Positions 12,167-24,367 of a stretch of DNA of 64,000 bases are shown here, piece by piece (positions within the stretch are counted from its first letter, which is position 1; each line of letters begins with the position of its first letter). The position numbers were made by a program, and so were the translations under genes. The stretch lies in assembly GCA_012295275.1 (NCBI GenBank), contig CM022667.1:13602056-13666055 (forward strand), read 5' to 3'. Origin of the DNA: Chrysomallon squamiferum. Its lineage: Eukaryota > Mollusca > Gastropoda > Neomphalida > Peltospiridae. Below the pieces are notes generated by a model that did no database searches, was not told where the DNA came from, and saw only the letters and a program-made list of their open reading frames with translations.

Positions 12167-13532
12167 GCATCTACCGTACACACTCACTTATAATTCGATC
12201 TAATTTTATATCGATCGGCCTTGATTTTAAACACTGAAATGTAAACAACAGACAGACTCGTTCGATGGAGGTTGATATGAATTTTAGAATATTTTTTTTA
12301 TTCTGATTCATAAATTTTGAGAGATCTTAGATTTGTTTATCTTCTTTGCTTTGTTTGTTTTTTTCTTAAGTAAGAAGTGTTATTTGTTTACAGTACAAGA
12401 ATCTTACAACATTTCACAGAAGTAAAAATTGCCTAATTAGTTAAATGCAAATAACAAAAATGTTTAACAATAACAACAGCAACAACAATACTAAATGGTG
12501 GTATATTCAATAATAATAACAATGATTATGATAATGATATTAATAATTATTAATAATAACAACAATAACAACAAAATAATTTCGAATTAATAAAGACACA
12601 AATTTATAGAAAAAAAATGGATATACAGAAATGTCATGTGCAATTGATTTTGATTAGTTAAAACTGTAGATTACTACTGGAAACGACTTTTTGCTACACA
12701 TTTCTGTGTGTGACACTTGCTGTTAATTTAGTCACTTACAAGCAAAAAACCATCACAGAACTGATTAGTACTTGAGTCTGACGAGAATTCGCAAAAATAC
12801 GTGAAAACATCCGACGCAATCATTTTGTGCACAGCGTAGCCAGGTTTTAATACAGGACTCTCTTCCATCATTCAAAAAGATTTTATGTTAACAGTCTATA
12901 TGTATATATGTATATATAGATATGTCTTTACAATTGATCTAAACAAAAATTCAGCACGGATTAAAATATTATTAGGCCAAGTGGGAACATCACAATAGGC
13001 TTTTAGACTAAATGGGTAATTGAGAAAGTTCCTTTCAAACTTTGTAGGTAATTATAAGAACATTATAAGCAACGTGTGTAAACTGCCAGTCTCAAGAAGA
13101 TGGAACACAGTGTACAGGCAGTAAATGAATATATGAATGTTTTACTACATCTGGAGAAGCTATCTCAAACTGTAAGTAATATAATGGTATAGATTTTACA
13201 GTTTCTTAATATACTAAACTATAACTCCGGGTGTTGTTACATCCTTTACTCTGTGGTAACTGTACTCTAGTTGGTGCATTTCTCTGAAATATTCTGTCTG
13301 TTACACGATAGAAACACAAATAACAAAACTTCTTTACGTTGAGATGAATAACAACATTACGTGTTAAACTGAGACAAGAAATCAATGAGCACGTTTACGT
13401 GTTGTGTGTGTTTATTTCTTTCCTGTTGTTCTTTAATTGGTTGTTGTGTTTTGCCATGTTTTGTTTTTTGGTTTTTTTTTTTCATCAATGTCTTTTTGAA
13501 ATTCGTTAAATTTGTATCTGTTCTGGTGACGA
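11401..13532. other. Intergenic, duplicated with 21.2-24.4 kb
   Basis: Starts with a (GTA)n run (11407-11438). Blocks at 11610-11700 (ACGACAAGG...GTTCCTCTGGGAAAA) and 12640-12720 (AACTGTAGATTACT) recur at 23550-23650 and 24290-24360 in the same order. An (AAT)n array lies at 12089-12166. From about 13300 it is the inverted 3' flank of the type II gene. I see no coding exon. Confidence 0.55.
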
Positions 13533-13754
13533 TCACACAAGTTTTTCACAAATGTATTTTTCGCGTCGAGAACATTGCACGTCGCCCCACACTTTATCTG
13601 TTGGTACTAACAGGACGCAGTCTTCAGTTCTGTAACCATCACTTGGTTCATTTTCGTTCCAGCTCGTGAACTTTGCCGCTTCACCATTCTCCCAGACAAA
13701 CGTGTTTTCAACCTTCTCGTCTGTTAGACCGATGTAAAAGCTGTCTGTGGCTAA

Positions 13755-13820
<66 letters not shown>

Positions 13821-14036
13821 AATAAATAAAATTAAAACCGGTATAGTAATAGTAGTAGTTGTAGTAGTAAAATATATAGTAGTGGTAATAGTAGCAGTGG
13901 TCATGGTTGTATCGGTAGTTGTAGTAGCAGTATCAATAGTAACAGTGGTAGGGATGAGGCTTGTGGTGGATGTAGCAGTATTAGTAGTTTTCTTCTAGTA
14001 AATAATAATAATATTAGTGAGGATCACGATGATTAT

Positions 14037-14089
<53 letters not shown>

Positions 14090-14486
14090 TAATAATAATA
14101 ATAATAATAACGATTATGATAGTGATGAAAACTGCAACGGATATTGACGACGATAATAATAATAGTGATGATGATAATGATGAAGGAAACGAATTTACAT
14201 ATGTGTGCAACGATGTAGTCACCAACAGCCGTATTTTTCTCTTCTGAGTCCAGTACAATCAGTCTTGAACCTATCTGACTGCAGACGTCACGTGCTTGAG
14301 AAAATGTTTTCTTATCCACAAAAGCCTTCATACACAGATGCACTTCGTCCAAGAACACAAACCCGTCTTCTACTGGACATGAACCTGTGAGAATAAAACA
14401 GTTAATTTCTTTCTTTCACATGTCTTATAGAAAATTTGAAAATGATTTCTTCATTACAAATAACCTGCTTCTAAACAACTAACTGG

Positions 14487-14548
<62 letters not shown>

Positions 14549-14802
14549 CATCATCATCATGATCATCATCATTATTATTTTGAATATAGAAAATTACATT
14601 TGATAAAGATGTAGCCAACCTATTTATTATTCGTAGTAATAGTAGTAGTTGTTATGGTAGCAGTAGTTGTATTTGAGTAGTAGTAGAAGTAGCTGTAGTT
14701 GCAGGAATAGTAGAACTGTTTCAAAAAGTTTTGATGGAATATAGAAAACGAATTATCGAAAAATTCTATTGATAATGATTTCACATTATAAAATTAATTT
14801 GC

Positions 14803-14838
<36 letters not shown>

Positions 14839-15245
14839 ACAAGGAAAATTAAACTAATCTAAAATCAAGTAAACCAAAGTAAGTAAGTAAATAAATAATT
14901 AAATAAAACCTACGTTACCTGCATTCAGGTAGAAGTAGTTCCAGCCAGGTGATTTGGAGTAACTGTTGTAATTTGAAAATCTCAAGGAATGGAGTCGACA
15001 AACACCACGCACATTGTATGAAAACGATCTACAGACAGGGTTATCTGCACATCGTATCCCACAAAACTCTGCGCTTGTAAATCCAGCTAGAGTAGTTATG
15101 AGCCCATCGTTTACATCGACATCGTTAAAATTTACATTTCTAATCCAGACAGATGGAGGGCTGCACCTACAGTAATAAAACATCTAGTGAAATATACACA
15201 CATACATACATACAGAAGTACGTACATACATCCATTCATCCACCC

Positions 15246-15298
<53 letters not shown>

Positions 15299-15678
15299 AA
15301 AATGAAAACAACAGAAAGAAATTTAAAAAAAAAGAAGTAGAAATCTCACGCCTTCCTATATAAACAAGCCAATATAAACTGCAACAGTGAGCTTAATAAT
15401 ACAAAATTGGTAGATCTGACAAACGTGAGACGGCCTGTATTATTTTACAGGACAAGTCCATTTTGACAATTGTTTTTATACTGTTGTATGTGACTTTTTA
15501 AACCAGAGATAGCACTGATAGATTTCCCAATTTTTATATTTACTGTAGCGTCAAAAGAATAAAACATGGGAAAATTCCAAGAAAATCTCTCTCAGGACGT
15601 TTATACATACCTTTCTGCAGTTTCACAACACAAGAGGACAGCCCATACCCAGATTCCTTTGATAAGAAAAGTTTTCAT
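13533..15678 (-). CDS. C-type lectin, PAN/apple-like plus CTLD (type II), complete
   Basis: Minus-strand exons: 15678-15611, 15166-14919, 14384-14199 and 13750-13533, totalling 720 nt or 239 residues. This is an inverted paralogue of the gene at 3966-6098, with the same exon lengths and phases. Signal MKTFLIKGIWVWAVLLCC; PAN CSPPSVWIRNVNF, FCGIRC, PVCRSFSYN; CTLD SCPVEDGFVFLDEVHLC-like start, ARDVCSQIG, LIVLDSEEKN, WENG, ENEPSDG, TEDCVLL, VWGDVQC, KYICEKLV. Differences are mostly single substitutions. The last base of exon 3 is T instead of G (ATAT|GTAAAT), which weakens the donor and changes the junction residue to Ser. A 3' (AAT)n array on the plus strand, ATT in coding sense, abuts the exon-4 acceptor. 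All four core cysteines are kept. Confidence 0.85.
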
Positions 15679-16510
15679 TTTAGCTGCTAACTTTTCTATT
15701 TTACAACTGTACGTTCACCTTAATATAAACAAATGAAACTCCATTAAACTTAGGCTGATATGGAGTATCAAATACGAGTTCCTAATAACCAAAGCTAGAA
15801 AAACCAAAATTTGTATAAACTAAATGTAACAAAAACGTGGTATTAAACTGAAAGAATGGGATTTCCTTCACACTCCAGTAAATTAAATTTAATTTTTGAT
15901 GACTAAATTCATAGCCATTTTATTCTCACTAATACTCAATAAACCACGAAAGAAAAATGACATCGACCAAAACAACATCAACATCAGGGAGAATTCTAGC
16001 AACAACTGCAATGGGAAAAGTTTCATTGTGACAATACAAATGATTATGACTAGCATTTTTTATTAATGCTATACTGACTCAAAACATCTTTATATGGTAC
16101 TGTAATAACTATACATATTTTATCAAACAACAGAACAAGTCATTCGTGCTTAAAGGTCATAGATGCAATTCAACATTTAATCATTCAGAGAGAGGTATAA
16201 ATGTATACAAAATTAATGAATCAATGTAAACCGATAGTTGGCTTCACAGCAGTCAGTTGCGTCAAATGTGATTCTGTTATTTTATTTTATTTCACGCTTT
16301 GTTCGCTTTTGAGGAGTTTTATTTTTAATTATTATTCTTCTGTTTTATTTTTCTCTCTTTCTGTCTGTTTGTGTTTTTTTTTTCGTTACTATTCTTTTAA
16401 TTATTATTCTTCTGAACTCATTAATATTCAAAGTTCACAGCTGGAATTTAATTTTTAACCATTCAGAGACGGATGTAAATGTGTACAAAATCAATAAATC
16501 AATGTGTTCC
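15679..16510 (-). promoter_or_regulatory. Upstream module of the inverted type II gene
   Basis: Minus-strand counterpart of the 3376-3965 module. It has the inverted words CATTGATTCATTAATTTTG and GTACTGTTATAACTA-like sequence, with a second partial copy at about 16440-16510. The coding strand has a TATATTA-like stretch and ACAGTT before the start codon at 15678. Confidence 0.45.
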
Positions 16511-17911
16511 AATATTAGATTTCTAAACCAAATACTTGAACGGATGCATTTAAAACAACAACAACAACATCAACAACAGCAGCAACAACAACAAGAACAA
16601 CAATAATAATAATTTATCTAAATTCAGATGAGACGCCTTCTCAGTCTTTTGCTATAACCTGCTCTGTACAACAAATACTGAAAAAAAGAAGTTATATAAA
16701 ATATTAAAAGTCATTTTAAACTTCCCAAATGAGGTGAAACATTTTTTTTTTCTTTTTTATACATTCATGTTTACTTGATAGTCAGAGTTTCAGAATAGCA
16801 CATGCATTTTATTTTTAATTCTTTAAGAACAGAGGTTTTTGACATAGTTTTAACAAGAACGGAATTATACTGCCAACTAATATATCAGAAATTTCCGAAG
16901 TGTTTTGTTGATATTTTCTAACGTAAAAATATACTGATAAAATAACACAGTATGTATAGATATCTGTATCTATGTATTTACGAATGAATAGTGAGCGGAA
17001 GACGATACACATCGCCATCAAGATAACCATAAAAAAGTGTTGCTCAGTAACCGTAATAGTCGCTTCCTACAAAGCACGCCATTCTTTGTATTTCGTCAGT
17101 ATTACAAGCATTAATTTTAGGTTCAGTAAAATTTTGTTTGATACTGCCGTTTCCGATATTTTATTTTGTTGCTGTTAATAATGTTTATATTATTAGTGTT
17201 TTGACGAAAGTCCATTGTTCAAAATTTGCAAAGAACCATAACTATAATCAGCTTCTTCCTGTATTATGTTGAACATTGCTTGCAATTTTTGTTTACAGCT
17301 GTTCCTGTTCTTAATTTTTATTTCCTGAAATACTGTTGGCGAAATGATGGTTATGATGATCACGAAATGAATAATTTACTGTGAGACAACTATTTTAATT
17401 TAATGAACCTCGTCATAACCATCATGATAACCGTTATTGTAATCATCACCACTATTATCGTAGTCGTTATCATTTGCAAACTGATTCGGTGTACTGATTT
17501 TGTTAGTTGTATTTACAACACTAACAGATTTGTTTGTTGTAATACAGAACAGTATACAACAACACACTGGACTCTGACAATGCAGCAAAGTCACATTGGT
17601 TTCTGACAATACTCAGTTTGAATGAATAGAGGACGTATGATGATACCACTCGGCCACTAAGACAAAGTTAAAAAATCAAATAAAAAGTTGCTCAATAACC
17701 GACGGTAACCGTGGATTCCTACGAAGAACGCCGGGGTTTGCCTTTTGTTATTTTTCGCGAGCATTACATTACAAGTCAGTACATTTCATATGTTGCATTT
17801 GGTTAAAAATATATTATTCGCTGTTACCTTATAATTTACTTTATATAATTCAGGAAAATCCTTGCATGAAAAATCTATAAACTTAATTATATAGAAATTA
17901 TCTGGAGGTAT

Positions 17912-17955
<44 letters not shown>

Positions 17956-18783
17956 CAATCGTAAGTAACTGTAACTACAATCAGATCCGCGCTTTTTATT
18001 GTTGACGCCATTTTTTTAACTCCATGGCGTTGTTGTAAAAGCGCTGGCATTTGGTAATTATGAACGTTCTTCACAACATCTTGCTCTGATTAGCACGTTA
18101 ATTTTTTTCAATTTCAGTTTCAGTAATTAAGCAGCTGAGTCAGGCAGGGAAACAAATGTTTTGAATGACATTGTCTTTACGGACGAGTATGGTAAGCTAT
18201 TGTCCATTCTTATTTTGATAGGGTAATGTGCAAATTAACCTCTTTAGGAACATTTAATATAAGTAAAACTTTAATTATTTAATCTGTCCTCCGTGCATTT
18301 TTTTATTTTGTCTTGGTTCCCCGTCTGACCTTACTCGTATCACTTATGTTTGTATTATTATCAAGTCATCTCTATATTGTAATTAAATATTTAACTCGTA
18401 TTGTGTTTATTTATCTAGTGGACCGCTAAATATTGATTATATAGATTGTTGTCAATTTAGCGTTTACATTCCTTGATAGGTTGCCATTAAAGCACCTTGT
18501 TACCCTAGACTGAGCATTAATAAAATATCCAAGATGTTTAATGATGTGGGCCTCGTGACAATATATATATAAAAAAACTAACGATTGTTGATTAAAACAA
18601 AATAGATGTCAAACATGTTAAGCCTTCAGTTGTGCATTAAAAATTAAATACACCGTAGCAACGTTTCATGTTAAAGCTGCAAATCGATGTTTGGGGATTT
18701 TGACTTAAGATAAGCTCAAACATTGATATTTATTACGACCTGTTCACTTCGTCGTTTTCTTCACTAAAATTTATTCATACAAA
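16511..18783. other. Intergenic between divergent type II and type I genes
   Basis: Contains CAA repeats (16555-16610). A diverged direct repeat pair lies at ~17025-17115 and ~17665-17765 (shared TTGCTCA and CCTACxAAGxACGCC). A minus-strand relic of a lectin 3' flank lies at 17400-17610 and ends in the last codons of exon 4 (GAAACCAATGTGA in minus sense). There is an (AT)n run at 17918-17952. About 18.7 kb onward is 5' flank of the type I gene. No complete exon. Confidence 0.5.
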
Positions 18784-20841
18784 ATGCAAAACACTTTCAT
18801 CCAGTTTCTGTTGTTGTCAGCTGTTTTCGTGTGTTCTAAAATGGCAGACAGGCATGTATAAATATACGTACTCTTTTTATTTTATATTGAAACTGAATAA
18901 CAGTGTGGATGTATGCATAAGTTAGATAGACAAATAGATATATCTTGTAAATGAGCGGATGAACTGATAGAATGATAAATAGATTAACGTCATCAACTGA
19001 ATTATATCTTACTAAATGTCACTATTTAATACAAGTAATGAAAATAGTTCAATTTTACTGTCATTGAAGCTGCATTGGCACCAGATGGATTTGGATTCAG
19101 AAAGAAAAATATGATTATTTCACTGCAGCTAACGGTATAATTTACGAAGCCACTGACGTCAAGACCATGATGCACTGTGGCTCTGCCTGCACCAAGAATC
19201 CTGAATGCCTTTCGTTTGCCTACGACAACGGAAAATGTCGCCATTATTCTGTGAGGGTTGGTACTTACGTCAGTACGTCTGACACGGCAAACTGGAAGCA
19301 CTATTACATTCCTTCAGGTAGCAGGCTAAATTTAACCTTTGTATTATAATAATAATAATAATCTGACTTTTCAGTGGTAACATTCTGAATTTTTTATTTT
19401 GCTTGGCAACAGTCTCATTTGAATCGTTTTCTCTATATACTAGCTGTTTGAATTTGATCTTTGAATAACATTATGTTCAAGTTCATCTTTTTATGGCAAT
19501 AGCTAAAATGTTATCTTTGTATGATAGTGAAATGAATTTTATGTTTCTATCGTAACAGTATGTATTTTACATTATATTGTAATCGTCTGATTTTTATTTT
19601 TATTTTTTTTAAATTGTTTGGGGATAACGGCGGTAACGATGTGTGCATAATTATGTATATAAAATTATTATTGTAGTGACTATTATATAGTTGTTTTTGT
19701 TTCATAGATTTCTGTCCGACTGATGAGGGTTTCGTGTTTTTGGGAACACTGTGCTTCAAGTTGTCTGAAGATCGTAAAACATTTGCTGAGGCACGTGTTG
19801 CTTGCGACCAGCTGGGATCAAGACTGATCGTGTTAGACACGGAAGAAAAAAACAGAATTCTGTCGCGCTACCTTTGAAACATAGGTGTGTCTACTGTTTT
19901 CTTATTTCCCTTTTTATTTATTTATTTATTTGTTTATGTGTTTGTTTCATTTGATCAGTAGTATTACTATTACTACTACAACTACTGCGACAACAATAAC
20001 TGCCTCTGCTACTGCTACTACTACTACTTTTTCTGTCACTTCTGTTGCTTCTACTACAATTAGTATTACTACTACTACCTTTACTGCTACAATTGTTACT
20101 GCTATAAATACGAAAACTACTACCACTGGTATTACTGCAGTTATATCTCTTTATAATCACTATTGGTATCTCGCCAAAATGTCTGACTTCCATTTAAATA
20201 TATACAAATTCACCTCCCAATACTGTCCCCATGCTATGCACTTATGACTTTGGACCACATACTCTAACGATATCAGATAGCAGTATGACCCGATAAACCT
20301 ACATCAGCAGATTTTGTCTGTTATCAAAAATAAATCTCAAGCAAACACAGTTTATTTCTGCCTCAAATTTCATGAACAAAAACTATACTTTCCCTGGCAG
20401 TTATTCACTTTGGAAAGCTCTGCAGAGAATGATTTTTAGTAACTACTCTCACTACAACAATACTACTTACTAGCTCTGCTACTGTTACTGTTAACACTGC
20501 TTCCACTTCTACTTGTTTTCCTGCATCTGTCTCTGCTATTGCTGCTTCATCGCTATTGTTACTCCTATACCACCGCTACTACTGCTATTACTATTATTAC
20601 ATTTACATTCATTTGTTTTACAGGGTCAAATCTCGAAAAGTTTTATATCGGATTAACTGATGAAGTTGAGGAGAAAACGTATGTGTGGGAGAATGGTGAA
20701 AAAGCAATTTATACAAACTGGAATGAAAATGAACCTAATAATTTCGATTTTGAAGGCTGCACTATATTTTATTCTGGTTATAGCAAATGGGCAGATGTTC
20801 CTTGTCAAAGACATTTCAAATACATATGTGAAAACCTCTAA
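18784..20841 (+). pseudogene. Type I PAN plus CTLD lectin with a premature stop
   Basis: Exons: 18784-18851 (signal MQNTFIQFLLLSAVFVC), 19085-19317 (PAN, WIWIQKEKYDYF...MMHCGSACTKNPEC), 19708-19884 and 20624-20841. The exons are full length with matching phases. The only coding lesion is TGA at 19875-19877, three codons before the end of exon 3. The sister pseudogene has TCA there, so it is a single C-to-G change. Exon 4 is undamaged and carries a canonical ENEPNN triad, EGCTIF, KWADVPC and KYICENL. The exon 1 donor is GC (ACAG|GCATGT) rather than GT. With both an intact exon 4 and one nonsense codon it looks recently inactivated, polymorphic, or a sequencing error. Intron 3 is TAC/ACT-rich. 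Confidence 0.8.
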
Positions 20842-21529
20842 ATTGATCGTAAGAACCTGACGAGCAACAAACAAAATAATATTAAAATAGAAAAATAAAA
20901 AATCATATCTTCAAGCATATTTTCTTCGACTTATATGGTAATTGTAATGCAGGTCAGTTAAATCAATAAACAGAAAAACAATTCTTCTTTAGTTGTATTT
21001 TTATTGTTCAGTTTCTGTTTGTATTTGTCACATTCGCTTATTTTTGTATAGTTTGCTTGCAGTCTTAGTAATGAATTCTGAACAGTTTCGGTTTGTTGTG
21101 GTGTACTCAACAATGCTGAGTGAATCTGACTGTTTAAATTTAATACAGTTTTTATTTGATTTTGTTAATTTTTATTTTCATCGATCATACTTTTTAATCC
21201 CTTCAATGTTGTTTAATTCTTCTAGGAAATAATCATCATTTAATATCTGTACTACATCTCATTTGTTTATTGCTTTTCTTACTGCTGTTGTTCTTGCTGT
21301 CATTTTAATTATTCAAAACATTGCGGTTGTAAGCATCCGTAAAAAAAAAAAAAAATGAAAGAATCAAGAAATGAATGAATGACAGGTTGGTGATAATGAT
21401 AATTACATTTTTTTTTTTTTTTTTTTTGACGCATGGACGTATAGATAAAACAAACAAATATATAAATAAGTAAATAAATTTAATTTGTTTTTTGTTTATT
21501 CAACAAATATCATGTGACTTTAACAACGG
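20842..21529. other. 3' flank of the type I gene
   Basis: The first ~300 bp are the inverted equivalent of 6.4-6.55 kb. Poly(A)/poly(T) runs at 21340-21355 and 21410-21428 follow. From about 21440 it parallels the 11.15-kb sequence that leads into the exon-4 relic. No exon. Confidence 0.5.
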
Positions 21530-21735
21530 TTTTTCACAAATCTATATTTACTGAATGTATACAGTTAATGTCACACCACATTTTGCTTGCTGGAATTAAT
21601 ATCGCTCAATCTTCCAGGTAGTTATCGGATTCATTGTTGTCCCATTTTTCAAAATGGACGTTTTGTCCATTCTCTCAAACAAAATTGTTTTCCATCTTTT
21701 CTTACTTTTAGATTTGTATAAAAACTCATAGTACC
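21530..21735 (-). pseudogene. Relic CTLD exon 4, divergent subfamily (second copy)
   Basis: Minus-strand homologue of 11225-11400, with the same NNNESDNYLED block, then ILIPASKMWCD and INC before a run resembling the final ICEK. It contains an in-frame stop (LED then TGA) and small indels in the WENG region. It is better preserved at its 3' end than the first copy, retaining the third Cys context. No partner exon is linked in frame. Confidence 0.6.
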
Positions 21736-21879
21736 TAAAACGTATGACAAATAACAGTGTGTAGCAGTAGTAGTAGCAGTAGTTTACTAGTGGTAGTGAT
21801 TGGAGGGGTATTGCTGTGCAGTAGATGAAGTAGTAGTTGTTTATAAATGTATAAGTTCCTGCCTATGTTTGTTTTGATG

Positions 21880-22030
21880 TAGTGTTTTTCTCTTCTGTGT
21901 CCAGTACAATCAGTCTTGAGCCTATCTGACTGCAGGTGTCACGCGCTTCAGAAACTGTTTTGTATAGTCAAATTTTCACTCTTGTATATTGTCCACCATT
22001 CTCCCACATATACTTGACAGAAACGTGTCA
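21880..22030 (-). pseudogene. Scrambled exon 3 and exon 4 scraps
   Basis: On the minus strand 21960-21880 reads TVSEARDTCSQIGSRL followed by IVLDTEEKN, the core of CTLD exon 3 without its ends. Directly 5' of it on the minus strand (about 22025-21965) is KYMWENGGQYTRVKI, resembling the WENG part of exon 4. The order is the reverse of a normal gene and there is no intron between them, so this is rearranged debris. Confidence 0.6.
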
Positions 22031-22279
22031 ATATAATGAAAGTGTTTAGTTATTCTTAATTGTATTTCTGTCCTGTCATAATACACCATTTAAAGTATCA
22101 ATATAATGTATCTGTTCGTCCAGTTAATATATTAAACATTATTAATATTTTATTTCTTCAACACCTCAATATGTTACCCGTGTTCTATTTGTTTAACAGC
22201 TCACTACGTTGTACATGTTATATTTCTTGAAATCATCAGTAGCCCTGTTATTGTAATATGGGTTTTGAAGCCATGTCCA

Positions 22280-22343
<64 letters not shown>

Positions 22344-22637
22344 GAATATAACAACAACCACAACAACAATGTCAACCGCACATATGATCATCATTATCAT
22401 CATGATAATAATAATAATAAGAAGAATGCACTACTACTACTACTACTAATACTACCACTGCTGCAGCAGTTGCTAGTAAAAGATAAAACAAATTAGATCA
22501 AAATGTGGGATGTTCTTTTTATAATAATAAAAAAAAAACTCGAAAGGAACAAATAAAACACAATATCTCGTTAAAATTAGTATACATAAAATTATCAACG
22601 TAGTAATGATTACCAGTTCTGATCACTGTGGCTTCAG

Positions 22638-22672
<35 letters not shown>

Positions 22673-23107
22673 AAAGGATAAAAAAAGAGAGAAATTCTAT
22701 CAGTTTAAAATACATCTAAGTGGTGAGCACTTTCAAATGTACTGAAGAAATGAAAAACAGCTAATAACAGCACGTCTGTGTTTCTGTGTGTCTGTCTACC
22801 GATGTTGTTGAAAGAATCCAAGCTATAAACAAGTTAAATACTTTTCAGTCCACTCACACGAAGCGTATCTATCTATATTCAAATCAAAAATTAAATATTT
22901 ATAACAAGAATAAACATATAGCGAGCACAAGGGAGGTAATACGAAGAAAATAACACCAAATGAACCGATTACAATTATACTGCTTCTGTTATACTTGATA
23001 CTGACAATTCAACCAAAACCTTTGTTTCTTCCACACATAATTAAATATTCACTTCTAAAGGCAGAGAAAAACATTAATACTTCTACTACCACTAACCACT
23101 ATTACTG

Positions 23108-23140
<33 letters not shown>

Positions 23141-24367
23141 ATTAGGTTATTGTTATACTACTTACTACTCCTACTACTACAATTGCTGCTACTACTACTA
23201 CTACACCACTGCCACTACTTCTAATTACGTTATTGTTATAGTACTTACTACTCCTACTACTTGTGTTAGTGTTATCGCTACTACTACTGGTTCTGCTATT
23301 TACATCACTGCTTCTGTTACCGCCACTACTAATTACGTTACTGTTACTAATATTTATAATGCTTACTTAATTGTTTGTACTTCTATTATTCACGCTACTA
23401 CTACGAACGTTAATCATAAAGCAAAGATTAAGAAGAAAACTGAACTTTCAAAAGAAAAAAAATCAACAAATCCAGAAATATAACTGATGTGTGACATGTT
23501 GAAATAATTATTTTCTTGATAATAATCGTTTCTAGTGACAAAATATTATTAAATATTCACGGACGACAAGGATTGTTCCTCTGGGAAAATGAAATTTATT
23601 TAATGTTTTGTCAGCTTCACACAATCAATATTGTAATAACTAGGAAGAAGAAGACCAAAAATTGTTTTATCCTTATCATTTTGATACTGCCAATCGTAAG
23701 ATGAATTTTATTAATAAAATAATAATAATAATAATGACATAAAAAAAAAATAGAGAGAGAATTAAATTATTTACGCAAATCAGTGTACTATATATTACAA
23801 ATAATTGTTCCTTAAATCAGTATCTTTCTCTATTCATTTACGAATAAAATAATCAACATCTAAACTGATATTCACAACATTAATTTAAAAAAAGAAGAAA
23901 AACAATCTCTCTAATGTTATGTCGATTGGCCTGAATTTTAAAGGTACCTATACGTGTTTACAAGTCGATGTATTTTTTAGAACCTTTTTTGTTCTTATTT
24001 TGGCTCGAATTCATAAATACAGAGAGCTTTTAGGTTGGTTTGTTGTTTTTCTCTTTAATTATATGATGTATATATACGTATGTTTATATGTATGTATAAT
24101 AATAAATTCTAAATAGTAGTATACCAGATAATAATAATAATAATAATAACAATAACAACAACAAAAACAACAACAACTACAACAAAACAAGATGACCTCC
24201 TCCTACAGAAAATGATTCAGAATTAATAAAAATTTATGGAAAAAAAATGCCTGTATAGAAATGTCAAGGGCAACTGATTTGGATTAGTTAAAACTGTAGA
24301 TTACTATTAGAAACGAATGCGAACTCTTTATACACGTTTCTGTGTCTGACGTTTGGTGTTAGTACAG
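22031..24367. other. Intergenic with microsatellites
   Basis: Holds (AAT)n 22278-22342, poly(A) 22638-22670 and (TAC)n stretches 23100-23300, where a ~100-bp block is tandemly repeated (TTCTAATTAxGTTATTGTTATA appears twice). The copy of the 11.6-kb block is at 23550-23650, and (AAT/AAC)n is at 24125-24180. No exon recognised. Confidence 0.5.

Noticed and set aside
17400-17609. Asp/Asn-rich ORF on the minus strand and its antisense
   Set aside because: It coincides with a decayed lectin 3' flank, which has the same TCATAACCATC words downstream of other copies.
19875-19877. TGA read as selenocysteine
   Set aside because: The sister copy has Ser (TCA) at this place and no SECIS-like hairpin is evident in the 3' flank. 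A nonsense change is simpler.
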